Shown: positions 47,862 to 58,799 of the stretch, in pieces
How the letters are laid out: each line of letters begins with the position of its first letter
Numbering within the stretch: position 1 is the stretch's first letter
NCBI GenBank assembly: GCA_933228895.1
Contig: OW121848.1
Location: 137,224,615-137,288,614, forward strand
DNA: 64,000 nucleotides
Source of the DNA: Platycnemis pennipes
Lineage: Eukaryota; Arthropoda; Insecta; Odonata; Platycnemididae
Direction: 5' to 3'
Program-made: the position numbers and the translations under genes
The notes under the pieces: model-generated
What the model saw: only the letters and a program-made list of their open reading frames with translations
What the model was told of the DNA's origin: nothing
Databases searched by the model: none

Positions 47862-48273
47862 CTGGAACATGCGGAGATCCAGCTCCGCGACGCGGGTGAA
47901 GAGTCGGAAGGTGGCGAGGGTGACGGCGAGCGTGTGCGGGGGCAGGGCGGGGGGCACGGGGGACGGGAGGGGCGAGGTTCCGCCGCCGAGGCCGCCCTCC
48001 TCGTCCGACGCGTCCGACGAGGAGGCGGCGTCCCGGGAGCTCCGGGCCGGAGCCCCCTGGTGCAGCAGCATGCCGTACAGCATGGACGCGGCGCCCACCG
48101 CCTCCGTGGCCTGCAGGGCGGACACCAGCTGCGTGGGGTCGGAGGGGTCCGCGGAGGACGAGGAGCAAGACGAGGAGGCGGAGCCCCCGCGGCCTCTGCG
48201 GCCCGAGCCATCGCCGCCCCCTCCCGGCGGGCCCCGGCTGAAGGAGGCCTTCGAGGGCCCCCGGATGGACGCG
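47862..48273 (-). CDS. SCAPER: SCAPER exon with long Ser/Gly/Pro-rich insertions
   Basis: 412 nt: one base completing a split codon, then 137 codons, ending MFQ|GTGAGTGC. The acceptor is a T-rich tract ending TATGCAG. The conserved parts are QLVSALQATEAVGAASMLYG and FRLFTRVAELDLRMFQ, matching human TAALQATDLAGVLHMLY and LRFFNSFAALHLPAFQ. Between and before them lie low-complexity stretches rich in Gly, Ser, Arg, Asp/Glu and Pro that human SCAPER lacks at this length. The exon is very GC-rich, which leaves all six frames open and creates long false frames on both strands. The conserved frame is the one that splices in phase with both neighbours. Confidence 0.88.
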
Positions 48274-48289
48274 CTGCATACGAAAAAAA

Positions 48290-48316
48290 AGATAGACAGA
48301 TAGATAGACAGATAGA
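48290..48316. repeat. GATA/GACA microsatellite
   Basis: GATAGACAGATAGATAGACA run immediately upstream of the SCAPER exon at 48273, within about 20-45 bp of its acceptor. Confidence 0.8.
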
Positions 48317-48471
48317 ATGACTTACTTGAAGGAGAAAAACTTTAATTCAAGGATTGCGAACCAGCCGCGAATACCTTGGCGGAGTCAGCGGCTGAAATGT
48401 ACTATAGTAGAATTTCCGCAAGGAAAATAATCACCTTGACCAGGGCTCGATCCATGAACCCCATGATTTAG

Positions 48472-48810
48472 GGGATCGGGTTGGTGTGGTGGCTAGAGTA
48501 CTCGCCTCCCATCCCGAGGGCCCTGGTTCGATTCCCGGCAGTGGCGGATTTTTCAGTGGAAAACCGGTCCCCACTTGAGTGCCTAGTGGGGGGCATTTCA
48601 AGTTCAGTACTCCGTCCGTCGGATGGGACGTTAAGCCGTGGTCCCCTTGGCGCCTTTCGTTAAGAGTAGGCTAATGCCGACGCCGGGTTTCTCTCCACCC
48701 TTCCTCCGTTCCCTGGAAACTCCTTCCATTACCCAATTACCCACCTAACCTAAATGGCGCAAATGACCTCAGCTGTCGGTCGCCTCCCCTAAATAACCAA
48801 CCAACCAACC
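48472..48810 (+). repeat. tRNA-derived SINE, main family (copy 2, with target duplication)
   Basis: Full-length: GTGTGGTGGCTAGAGTAC (A-box), CCTGGTTCGATTCCCGGC (B-box), body boxes CCCCACTTGAGTGCCTAG, TCGGATGGGACGTTAAGCCG and TTTCTCTCCACCCTTCCTCC, with an (AACC)n end. AACCCCATGATTT flanks it at 48457-48469 and 48807-48819, a 13-bp duplication showing retroposition. It lies in the 3.5-kb SCAPER intron. Confidence 0.88.
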
Positions 48811-48939
48811 CCATGATTTCCGGCCAGGTACACCGCAAATTGCGCTATCGAGGCTTCCTAGCCGGAAATCAGGGGTTTTAGGGTTCGAGTCAACGTGAAC
48901 TTATTCTCGGGAGAAATTCGGCTATAAGAAAAATGTACT

Positions 48940-49320
48940 TCCACTTTTTAATCTGCGAGCAACCGCAAATGGAGTGTGGAAGAATCTGGTAGATCACCAG
49001 CCCTGGTGATGAGTTTTAGCGTAAAGAAAAACTTTGCTTAGTAAAAATGATATGTGCTGTGTAATATATTTTAAAGAGTTTTACTTTATTAGCATCGTAG
49101 TCATGTATTGTGCGTGGGAAAAATTCTTGTATCGCTTAGCTCGACAGTTCATCTCTCTTAATTTGTCGCTCAGGTCTGTTCTGCTGATGTAATACGGGGG
49201 TAGAAATATATCTGCAGTGCCAGATTCGAATTCCAGTGATTTGAATATTTCGAGTATCTTGAATCTTGCGAACAACCTTCTAGTCTCAAAGGTTCCCCAA
49301 CCAAGCTCTGCCAATAGCCG
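48940..49320 (-). pseudogene. LINE (CR1/L2/Jockey-like) 3' fragment
   Basis: The minus-strand frame reads LLAELGWGTFETRRLFARFK, then YYISRTDLSDKLREMNCRAK. This is the familiar end of many non-LTR reverse transcriptases (L.W..L..RR...RL...K ... R......K.R). Downstream on the same strand is CCATTTGCGGTTGCTCGCAG, resembling the degraded 3' box seen at 58170. Only about 75 residues remain. Confidence 0.65.
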
Positions 49321-49689
49321 AATGTAAAATACGGAAACTTAATAAAATACAAAGGAAAACAATGCATTTTTGACATTCCTATGAACATACGATCAGTAGC
49401 ACTAACATATAATGGTTAAATGGAACCTCAGAGACAAGACTCAAAAACTACAATCATATAGATTACTACTGACAGCCATGTCTCAATCGAATGCTAATCT
49501 CATCAGTTTTGTTCAGCCCTAAGGTTACTCTGGTCGATGAGGAGAAGATACAAACGACTGACAAATCCCAACGGTGAGTAAATTGCACACATGGGTATGG
49601 GGACCAGTTCCTTTCCTTGCCGCCTGCAGTTTTCCGGAAATATCTGGTTCGCAGAAAATTACCCGATTGGGTTTTTCTAGAATACGTTT

Positions 49690-49765
49690 AAAGGCCTCCC
49701 TCAGGATTCAAAACCGAGGCCTCCAGCCAGCAGCCCAATGCTCTACCTAATAGGTCACCATGCTC
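49690..49765 (-). repeat. tRNA-like SINE head
   Basis: Minus strand: GGTGAGCATGGTGACCTATT, GGTAGAGCATTGGGC and GGTTTTGAATCCTGAGG, in A-box/B-box order. A degenerate tRNA-like head; no clean cloverleaf. Confidence 0.5.
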
Positions 49766-51819
49766 ACCGAATTTCACATGCCAGTAAGAAAATGTTAATC
49801 ATATTCATTCTCAAAAAAATTGAATTAAGTCCCTCCGCACGACGTCACCACAGTAACCCATCAAATCAGATGTCGGTAAGCTACACCTTCAGCGGATACT
49901 AACGTGACCGATAGCTTAAGATGCCAAACCTATCTGCCCGGATATTGGGAGCAAGTGAGTGACAAAGTTAAGACAGACATTAAAGTATAGATGACTGTAT
50001 CAATTTGTAAAGACCTCATGGAACGCAACACTTGTAGGGGAAAATATGTACATTACGTCATTCTTTTCCGAGAGAAGGATTAAGTTAACATCCAAACATT
50101 CCAGTGTATCAGTACCCAGGAAAGCACTCTTAACGGTGCTAAAAGTGGGGAACGTCTCACCGTAAGCTGAAAGTACCCAGAAAAATGATAACGAAAATGA
50201 AATACGTTTGACCACAATATTTTCACCTCCCAATCATTTCTAAATAGTGACATCATAATTGCACCCTTAGTCATTAGATTGATCATAGTATTTTGCTGAT
50301 TCGCCACGACGTCTATTAGGATAAAGTGAACTGCTTACTGTCAGGTTTAATAATTTAATTATTCTCTTCGCCTATTCGCTACAGCCGAAGGTGGTTATCA
50401 CGAAAATGCCATTATACTTTACCATGCACATTCACTGTATTTCACACTGGTGGGGATCCTGGCCCAAATTAATTAACTATCGCGAATTTAAGTAACGTTT
50501 TAAGAAGGCATATCACGTTTGGGAGTTTTGTCAACTTTGCCGATCACATTCAAAAATAAAATACCAAACCTTGTACAAATTTATGCATGTGCTTTTACAG
50601 CTGTCAATACCTATTAAATATAACCATTACTGCTTTTCACACTAAAACCAATTAGGATCGACTAAAATTTGGCTATCAACATTAGCAAGTATACGCAAGT
50701 TCGCGGGTTCGAACCCCCTTCCAATAAGAATGTTGCATTCATGTCAGATTACGCAGGTAGGTTAAGGGGAGGTGAAATTGGATATATGTCTCCGGAGGGT
50801 AATGAGTCCATAGCATATTTGAGTACAGAAGTAGGGTGAAGGGAAACCCGGCGTAGACAATTACCTACTCTTGATGGCCGCGACACAAAACGACGCAGAT
50901 TGAAGCAGCGTCTAATTTTAGAAGTCACATGGAAATATGGGAATAGAACAAGAGCTACTTCCCGCGTAGTCTTCCATACAAGTAAAAAATTTTCCATGCG
51001 TCATTTCCCCACCCGATACTGTTTTTACAGCGCACCTCTCAATGCATTCGACTGCGCAGTGGAAAGATTCGAGTAAAACGTGTTAAGAGTTAAAGAGAGG
51101 TTTAACGAAAATCACTAAGGGACTAAGAGAGTCACGTATTATCCCGTTGGATAGTACGTAAAGCTACCAGTCCGACACTGACTGTTGCTAGTGAGTGAGT
51201 GTGTCACTGAAAAAAAAAAACTTGAAGTTTTACTCACACACAACTCAAAAAAGAGCCCGTACTACACCAAAAAAAATATTTAAACCCGGGCCTTGAAGAT
51301 GGGAGGCTAGAACGACAGTAACTATTGATTTTAAGATAGGTCCTATAAAACCTATAGTGTTCCGATTGCCTAAAAATCCTAATCAAAACACTACTACACC
51401 AACGACCCCACCACCTTAAAGGGACCATCCATAAATTACGTAACGCATTAGTGGGGGGGACAACCCGGTTTCGATGCTTGATCGACAGGGCGGCCCCCTC
51501 CTGCCTTCCGTTACGCTGCGAGAAAGATGTATAAAAAACATTCTTCCTCTCATTTATTATACACACAACACTTAGTGAAAAAATATTAGTAGGTACAGAG
51601 AAATAAATTTCGTATTTAAAGCAATATATTTGTTCATTAATACAGAGCAGAGGGTTCACTTGAAGCGTTACCTGCGTAATTAGGAGGAGAGGACTTAAAA
51701 GAAGCTGAGGGACTGCTGCGGAGCGTTATAGGGGGGCAGACAGGGGGTCAAAAAAAAGGGGGAAAATCAGCGTAATGCAATGTATGGACGGCTGCAATCA
51801 GCCGAGGACACGGACTCAC
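49766..51819. other. Intron sequence with one transposon-terminus-like motif
   Basis: Gene-free. At 51419-51450 TTAAAGGGACCATCCATAAA + TTACGTAACGC resembles a DNA-transposon end common in arthropod genomes; no partner end was found. A GGGTTCGAACCCCC motif at about 50704-50718 is an isolated B-box-like sequence. Confidence 0.35.
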
Positions 51820-51957
51820 CTGCAGGCCGCGAGGGTGGATATGAGTCCGATGGCTCCGAGGAGGAAGTGGGCGGCGGCCGGGTCGGCGTCGATGGGGTCC
51901 CTCACTCCGCCACAGTACGAGGCCAGCTTGTCCACCACACCCACACTCACGGCGTAG
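51820..51957 (-). CDS. SCAPER: SCAPER exon, most 5' exon detected
   Basis: 138 nt: one base closing a split codon, 45 full codons, and two bases opening the next. The acceptor is a (CT)-rich tract ending CTGCAG and the donor is TGCAG|GTGAGTCC. The peptide contains YAVSVGVVDKLASYCGGVRD, then PIDADPAAAHFLLGAIGLIS, like human SYVVNMGLIDKL...VQGPVDENP...FLQ. Phase 2 at the 3' end fits the 48273 exon, giving an AGC serine across the 3.5-kb intron. The exon is GC-rich. Because it begins within a codon, at least one upstream coding exon must exist; none was identified in 51958-64000. Confidence 0.9.
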
Positions 51958-54067
51958 CTGCAGAGGGGAGAGAGAGAGAGAGAAGGGGGTGAGTGGGGAA
52001 TACAAAATACCAAGAGTGGTAAGCACATCCACAAGAAACTTGCGACAACTCATTAATGAAAGCATCACATCGTTGTATCCTTCGACCGAAAAATATATTC
52101 GGCTAACTTCGCACAACACCACATACAGCGTATGGTAGCAGGACAGTTTGTGATATTTCTTTATTCGTCAATGCATAGCTTGACACAGATAAAAATCAAC
52201 CAGCACTAAGATTGACGGGAAAATCTGTGTCTGCAAGTGACTGCAAAAAAAAGTGACTGCAAGTAATTTGGGAATGAGTGAAATTCAAATAAGCAGAACA
52301 AACTTAATTCCCGACTGTTTTTTTTCATTTGAGGCTATAGTGTTATGACCCGCAAATGGCATCAACAAAAGAAATACTTAATTATCACAGCGTGGTAGTA
52401 AAAATAGTCAAAGAAAAACTCGAACTGATTCTTTATGACATTTCCACCAATATATTTTTTTACCGGGAATGTATTACAAGCATAGTAATGCAATCACCAG
52501 GAAAATTACTCCACCCTGGATGCTTCGCCATTCGAGTACGTTCTTCAAAGAGTCGCCGGATAAAGTTGACTCAACCGCCCAATGTACGCATACAGAAAAA
52601 CGACTCGTCCGAGTCAAAATTTTCCCCAACAACACGAAGAGGATCTCACAAATAACCGAGCGCTACCTAATGGGCAGAATATGTCTCCGGCCAGTGCCGT
52701 AATCGAATATTGGATTAGTTCTATCCTCCCAAATCCCCCCTTCCTTTTCACCGAAGGGCAAGGCGTCGGGCCTTGGGGTATCCGACGTAAATCACGGGGA
52801 CGATTACCGATGGCGCCGAGACGCTCTCCTTCGACGGAGAAGCGAGGGCACTGCGCAGATGGGCCGGAGAGTTTTATTGTCTTCGAGAGAAAAGACAAAC
52901 GACCTCTCTCATCGACGACGTTTTTCCAGCCATCACCGCCGTCCAGCACATTTTCACTCGGACATTACTTCCGGTGACGGACGACCTCTCCTCGTCCGGC
53001 AATCACGACGAGAAATCTACGCAAGGACGACCTCAATCGCGCAGCGTCGATGAGTATAAAATAATACTCCTGTTTCTGCGAGCTTTCGGAAATATCACGA
53101 TAAACCTTTGTTTTTCATTTCCTGTGACTACACCCGTGGTCCATTTGTAGAAAATAAAAAGGTAGGAATGCCTTTAAAAATTCGATAAGCCAATTATCGA
53201 TGAAAAAGCATTACTATGGATAACGGAGAGGGTAAATATGGTATCTGAAGTTCCGAGGTGTCACGAGAGTACACGTAATCAATTCCCATTTCAACGAATC
53301 TGTCACACTAACATATTTCCTCCACCAAATGAGCAAAGAAGATCAAACCCACTTAGAAAACATTAAAACACTAATTACGATGGATATTTTGATGATAATT
53401 AGCTCTTCAAAAAGGACCAAGTAATTAAAATTGCATACACGAACAGTTTTTGTGTTTCTACAGGATGCAGGCTCATGGATTCATGATAATGGTGACATAA
53501 TGATATATTGCACGATTGCACACGAACAAATGAAACCATATTATTACGTAAATACATAAATGGAAAAACAATCTAATTTCTTTTTGATTCAGTTATTAAT
53601 CTACACACGATGCTATGAGTCGATGAAATGTAGAGAATATACTAGAATGGGAATAATTGGACAGTTTTTCAACATCGTATCACACTCATCGACGCAGAGA
53701 CTCGTATACAATCGGCAATAGGTGTTACCGGTGGACTTGCTGATCCGTCTGTTCCGCCGTGTAAGGCTAGGTCGAATGATTAAACATGCAATTGGAAGGG
53801 AACGGAGGAAGAGTAACGAGAAACCGTGGCTTCAGTATTAACCATATAAAAGCGACAAAAGTTCTATGGTCTGACTTCCTATCCCTCGAACGAAGTGAAT
53901 AGCCCGAAATTCTTAATTAAACTCAGGAGGAAAATGTGTTTTTTTCGCTAGGCCTTCGTCGGGACTAGATCTTGCAACCTCGGGATGAAATGCCATTACT
54001 CCAGCCACCCCTCTAACCCTATCCCTGAGTTTACAGCTGGGTATGATTATTTCGATACGTAAAGTTA
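51958..54067. other. Sequence upstream of the 51957 exon, no further exon recognised
   Basis: Should belong to the next SCAPER intron. Frames at 52356-52655, 52582-52977 and the antisense at 52614-52949 lack SCAPER-like motifs. Confidence 0.4.
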
Positions 54068-54358
54068 TCCCGAGGGCCCAGGTTTGATTCCCGGCAGTGG
54101 CGGATTTTTCAGTGGTATACCGGCCTCTACTTGAGTGCCTAATGGAGGGCATTTCAGGTTCAATGCTCCGTCCGTCGGATGGCACATTAAGACGTGATCC
54201 TCTTGTCGCCTGTAGTTAAGAGTAGGCTGATGTTGCAGCTGGGTTTCTCTCCACCCTTCCTCCATTACTTAAGTTCCTAGCATTACCCAAACACCCAACT
54301 TTCTTAAACGGCGCAAATGACTTCAGCTGCCGGTCGCCTCCCCTTAATAACAAACTAA
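54068..54358 (+). repeat. tRNA-derived SINE, main family (copy 3, 5' truncated)
   Basis: Begins at CCCGAGGGCCCAGGTTTGAT, just before the B-box, and then follows the family body: CGGATTTTTCAGTGGTATAC, CTACTTGAGTGCCTAATGG, TCGGATGGCACATTAAG and GGTCGCCTCCCCTTAATAAC. Confidence 0.85.
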
Positions 54359-54959
54359 AGTAAGTTATTATGCACCTAAACTTCATTTAAAATCAAATTA
54401 TGCCTTCAAACATAGAGAAACCATTCCTGCAAGAAACAACTCCAAATCGTTCCACAGTAATATCATTAACGACTTTATACGACTATATTGCAAATACGTG
54501 CGAGTACACGAGCAACGTTTGTGATTGCCCCGCGTTTATAATATCTACTTTCTCCTTACACTGCTAAAAATTATTATTCCCGAATAAACCGAATTTTCGT
54601 CCATTACAACACACTGAAAAAATAATTTATTTTTGACATAAATACCAAGTGGTGCTACCAAATATTGAAAGCATGGTTGGATTGAGAGAGCAATTATTTC
54701 AAGACCTAAAATATCTAGCGTGTAAATATGTGGCTTGCGCCACCCTCATTGGCGCAGTTTACGACTGATTGCTAAGTGATAGCGGCCCGACCCGACACCA
54801 TTGCTTTGCCTCTACAGAGGAAGAATATGCGAAAAGAATTTCTCCAGAAATGCCAGCGAGAGGGTAGACGATTGACCATATTCAGTATGTGAGTGGGAAT
54901 GCACGAAATAAGCGAATGAGAGTGCGGAAGAGAAAAAAGTAAGGATGGCTTGAAGGTAA
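54359..54959. other. AT-rich sequence, no gene seen
   Basis: No supported frame. Confidence 0.4.
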
Positions 54960-55700
54960 TATGTACATAGGATGGACGGGGGTGACGACTGGAAAAAAAT
55001 TGGCCATAAGGCGAGGCGTAGGAGAGAGGAATATAGAGTGCGGGGGGGGAGGTGGATCGAGTGGAGGGTGGCGCTTGGCGAGAGATGGGAGGCGCCCAGG
55101 CCCCCGGTGAGCGCACCGAGTGCTAATGCGAGAAGGGGAGAAGACCAGGGGGTCGCGATCCCCCGCCCGCCCTATTCTCCCCTCAACCTCCCCACATTCA
55201 ATTCCCGAAAGCCACCCAACTCCATCTTCCCGCAGCCATTCCACGTGGGACGGCGCGGGGATCGCATGAATTTTAATGAGGGGGGAGCCACCCCTCGACC
55301 CTCTTGGTCCTCACCCTCTCCAATCGTATTCATAATAACCGCGGAGGGCTGACTAAGGACCCATTCCGGTCTGGAGGTTCGGCATAAATAAATGCCATTG
55401 GGACGAACGGACGGATGGACCAAGGGTGGTGCTGGTCTGAGTAGATGGAGGGCATCGCACATCATCTGCATATACGGCCGGCGACCCGAAGTGGCATCGG
55501 GAGGGGGGGGAGGCGGGGGAGGCGCCCGAGCATTAAGGGAAGTACTGATGGCGCCCCTCTTCTCTCCGAGCTAATAAAATCGTCACCCCAGGTTCAAAAA
55601 TTCGGCCGAAGCCTTTCTTTGTCGGGAGATATCGACACTCGCCACGCTGACTGATGGCGCGTCGCCGGATAAGTGCGTCTCCGGGTCCGGAGGTCCACGC
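54960..55700. other. GC/G-rich low-complexity block
   Basis: Contains G-runs (about 55045, 55502) and Pro/Arg/Gly-rich frames in both directions. No domain recognised. Confidence 0.45.
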
Positions 55701-57844
55701 TAAAGGCGCCGAGAGCTCTCCCACCCACTCCGCGCTGTTCCACAGATGGAATTTCACATGCGCTCCTAATGGTGATACAGGAACAACAAACCGGAACTCA
55801 AGAGACAGGGGGGGATCGTATTTGAAAAAAAACACGGATCAGGAAAAACGGAGAGAGTTCGTTTCTAAAACATGGAGGTTTGTATTTTATTATTAAGTTT
55901 TATTATTTAAGTTATTTTTTATCATCACCTCCGTCTGAATAAAAATAACGCTAATTCCATCAAGTTTCAACAAGAATTTGCAAGAGTGAATGTGTGATTG
56001 TGACATTATGGTACGCACAGTCAAACTACAAATATAGAGGACACTGAAATAAGATATGACTAATTTAACTTTTGGGTCGCTGTTTTATTGAACGTCAACA
56101 CTAGCAAGTTCATAACGTATACGATGCAGACCGCTTTTCAACTCCAATTTTTCCGGCCAAACTCAGGCGGTGTTTAATTACAATCCTCTGCGGACATTAA
56201 AGATTTTGATTAAAAACTGATCCATTACTTTTATGCTCGGATATTCATACTTGTGATCCATAAATTCTCATTGCCAACAGGATGGTAGCTGAACAGTTAG
56301 TGGTGAGACCGAAGTACTAATAGCTTAATTAAATCATCTACCAGCAAGCATGAAGAATTCGATGACGAATCCCCCTTTTGCATCCACTTTCTTGCTAATT
56401 CAATGCCTCGATGGTATAACGGTATAATATAATTGTATTTCCATAACAGGACTCTAAAAAAAAATTAGCGAAGATGACGGAGGCGAAAGTAATCCGTCAA
56501 GTGGGTTTGTATTTCTAGCATAGGTATCTATTTCTAGCTACGAGAATATTTTGACTATTAGCAAAACAAATTTTTGATAGCACAAGGAACTGAAAATGCA
56601 TTTACTACGGCTATAGAACGGAAAAACACCCTTTATTGCACTTGAATAATTAGCAACTTCCACAAATATAACGTTTATTGCTTATTGTTCTGAGGAGATT
56701 GCTTATTATTCAAGTGCAGTTATGTTCCGTTACCACTCAATCACGCCGGAAACCTCAGAATTTGTTAATACCCTTCATATTTATTACAAAGCGTTCACAA
56801 ATGCCTGCGGATTACTGATTAAAGCACTCGATAAACATGAATCCTATATTCATAAAACAGAAAGAAAAGAATTTGGCAGTTTGGCAAATTTTACACCGCC
56901 ACGCCGCGAAGAAGATCCTTCAAACACTCTCGTGAGTTTGGTTCACTCTGGTTCGTGGGCGTGACGGATTCCGTGACGCCACGAACACACGCAGAAGAGA
57001 TTGGTCAGGAGGATAACTGCATATCAACCGGTCGGAATAACGTCGGCGACTAAGGAGGCAGGGGGAGAACAAGAAGAGAAGGCAGAGTTGCGAGATAAGA
57101 GCTGAAAGGGGAGAAGGATTCGAGAGGGAAGGAAGAAGTGGGAGAGGGAGGCTGGAAGGTTGACTTCCCATTCCCCCGCACACCTTCCCTTCACTTAGGC
57201 GAGGAGGCAGGTGACGATCTGGCGGACGGAAGGCGGGATAGCGGGCGGGGGAAAGGAGCAGGGGGGAGGAAAATGGCCGAAATGAAAGGAGGGACGGACG
57301 AGAGGAAGGGAAAAAGAAGAAGGGGGAGATGGAACACGATGAAGGACATTTCTTATTCGCATACTTGTCACCCATGACTCTATTCTAATGGCATGACGTC
57401 ATTTGCGCCGCACGTCGCCGTAGTGGTTCGTGGCGCATTTTGAGCGTGGGGAGGGGCGGTTCACGGGGTAAGACCGCAGGAAGGGAGCGAGGAGACCGAG
57501 GGGGAGGAGCCACTCACCCCCAACTCTCTCGGAGGGTGCAGAAACCCTACACACCCCTCCATTATTCCGGGAACACATTACGATACTAAGGAAAAATTTC
57601 TATGAAAGTGGAGAAAATGTTGCTCGAGGATTGGAAGGAAGGATATGGAGACAAGATGCCACACGCCAGAATGAAGTTACAAGGTAAATTAAAAACGCTG
57701 TACTTCGAAGCTGGTACTGCATACGTTCCTACGCTCAAATTACGTCCGCATGAAAGGTAGGAGTGAAAAAACGAGAGACCGACTTTTACAAGTAAAAGTC
57801 GGTACTTTTATTTTACCATACGCTATCCAGGACCAACATAAAAG
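55701..57844. other. No gene supported; purine-rich block at the right
   Basis: 55900-56900 is AT-rich. 57050-57550 is a GGAGG/GAAGG-rich low-complexity block whose antisense Ser/Pro/Leu frame is not convincing. Confidence 0.4.
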
Positions 57845-58164
57845 AGGATCGGGTTAGTGTGGCAGCTAGTGTACTTCATTCTCATTCCAACGGCCCCGGT
57901 TTGAATTCCGGCCGTGGCAGAGAGTTGAATGGTCCCTATTTGAGTGCTGTGGGGAGAGCACTTCAAATTCGGAACTCCGCTCTTCGGATGGGAAATTAAA
58001 CCGTGGCCCACTTGGTGCTTTTCGTTAAAAATAGGCTGATTATGACGTCGTGTTTCTCTCCACTCTCACTTCGTTCCCTTAAAAAATCCTGGCTCAACCC
58101 AATTATCCACCAGTCCTAAATTACTCGAATGACTAGCTACCAGTCGCCTCCTAGAATAAGTAAT
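57845..58164 (+). repeat. tRNA-derived SINE, main family (copy 4, diverged)
   Basis: GGATCGGGTTAGTGTGGCAG, CCCGGTTTGAATTCCGGCC (B-box), CCCTATTTGAGTGC, TTCGGATGGGAAATTAAACC and CCAGTCGCCTCC keep the family order with more substitutions than copy 2. Confidence 0.8.
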
Positions 58165-58169
58165 ATCTA

Positions 58170-58790
58170 CATCTACATAATACCCTGCAAGCCACCATAT
58201 AGGTGTGTGGCAGGGGGTGAATTCTCACCAAACAAGCACAACATATCATGCATAAAAAAGGATTAGTATTAACATCTTAGTCTAAACTTCACTTTTAAAA
58301 AGATAAAAATAGAAAAGCAAACATGCAAAAGCATGCTGTTAGTTGGGTTATCTTTAAGTCCTTATACCACCATGCAGCTACCAATGTTATCCATTGCTAC
58401 ACTCGTACTGGATATATTTACCGTTATTCATATCCCTAATTGTACGAGGAAAAAAGGACATTTTGAATCTGTGAGTTGGGCAATCAATTTCTCTAATTTT
58501 GTGATTATGGTCCAGTCTACCATAGTAAGTTGGGGTTCGCAAAATATTTGTAACATCATCACTGGAATTTGTTTAAGAGATTGTCTAATTTTCAACCTGC
58601 GATCTGACAATGATTCCCAATTTAATTCATTTAATAGACTAGTTACGCTAATAAGGTTATCGTACCGTCCCTTTACAAATCTTGCCGATCTAAAAAAGGA
58701 AATTGAACGAGGTTCTCACTTATTGAATTATCACCAGCTATATCTCGCAAACTACACATACCTAACACAGCTGTATGTCCTATGATCCTT
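58170..58790 (-). pseudogene. LINE reverse transcriptase C-terminus and 3' end
   Basis: The minus strand encodes SARFVKGRYDNLISVTSLL, then NELNWESLSDRRLKIRQSLK, the signature end of CR1/Jockey-like reverse transcriptases (ARF..G.Y....SVT..L..L.W..L..RR...R). The frame then decays. The element ends with ACACACCTATATGGTGGCTT + GCAGGGTATTATGTAGATG and a TGTAGA-type tail, the box also found at 28325 and 35845. The 150-codon plus-strand frame at 58333-58785 is antisense to it. Confidence 0.75.
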
Positions 58791-58799
58791 TGATATACG

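Larger units (their letters stand above)
189..51957 (-). other. SCAPER: SCAPER gene body, 3' portion (five exons seen)
   Basis: Five minus-strand exons (51957-51820, 48273-47862, 34206-34057, 9652-9482, 308-189) follow the order of the C-terminal region of animal SCAPER. All junctions show AG acceptors and GTGAGT donors, and the phases fit: the first exon ends two bases into a codon and the second supplies the third base, and the later junctions are phase 0. SCAPER is known as a cyclin A/CDK2-binding protein at the endoplasmic reticulum. Its conserved C-terminal domain has been linked to recruiting CCR4-NOT during tubulin mRNA autoregulation. The assignment rests on remembered family sequence. 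The zinc-finger and coiled-coil exons upstream are not visible. Introns total about 51 kb and hold almost all repeats listed here. Confidence 0.85.

Noticed and set aside
47743..48303. Long open frames of 117-178 codons on both strands over the GC-rich SCAPER exon
   Set aside because: They arise because GC-rich sequence lacks stops. Only the frame with SCAPER motifs splices in phase with its neighbours.
50690..50730. Possible tRNA gene (GGGTTCGAACCCCC)
   Set aside because: An isolated B-box-like sequence; no acceptor stem or anticodon arm could be built.
58333..58785. 150-codon plus-strand frame
   Set aside because: It is antisense to a recognisable LINE reverse-transcriptase C-terminus on the minus strand.
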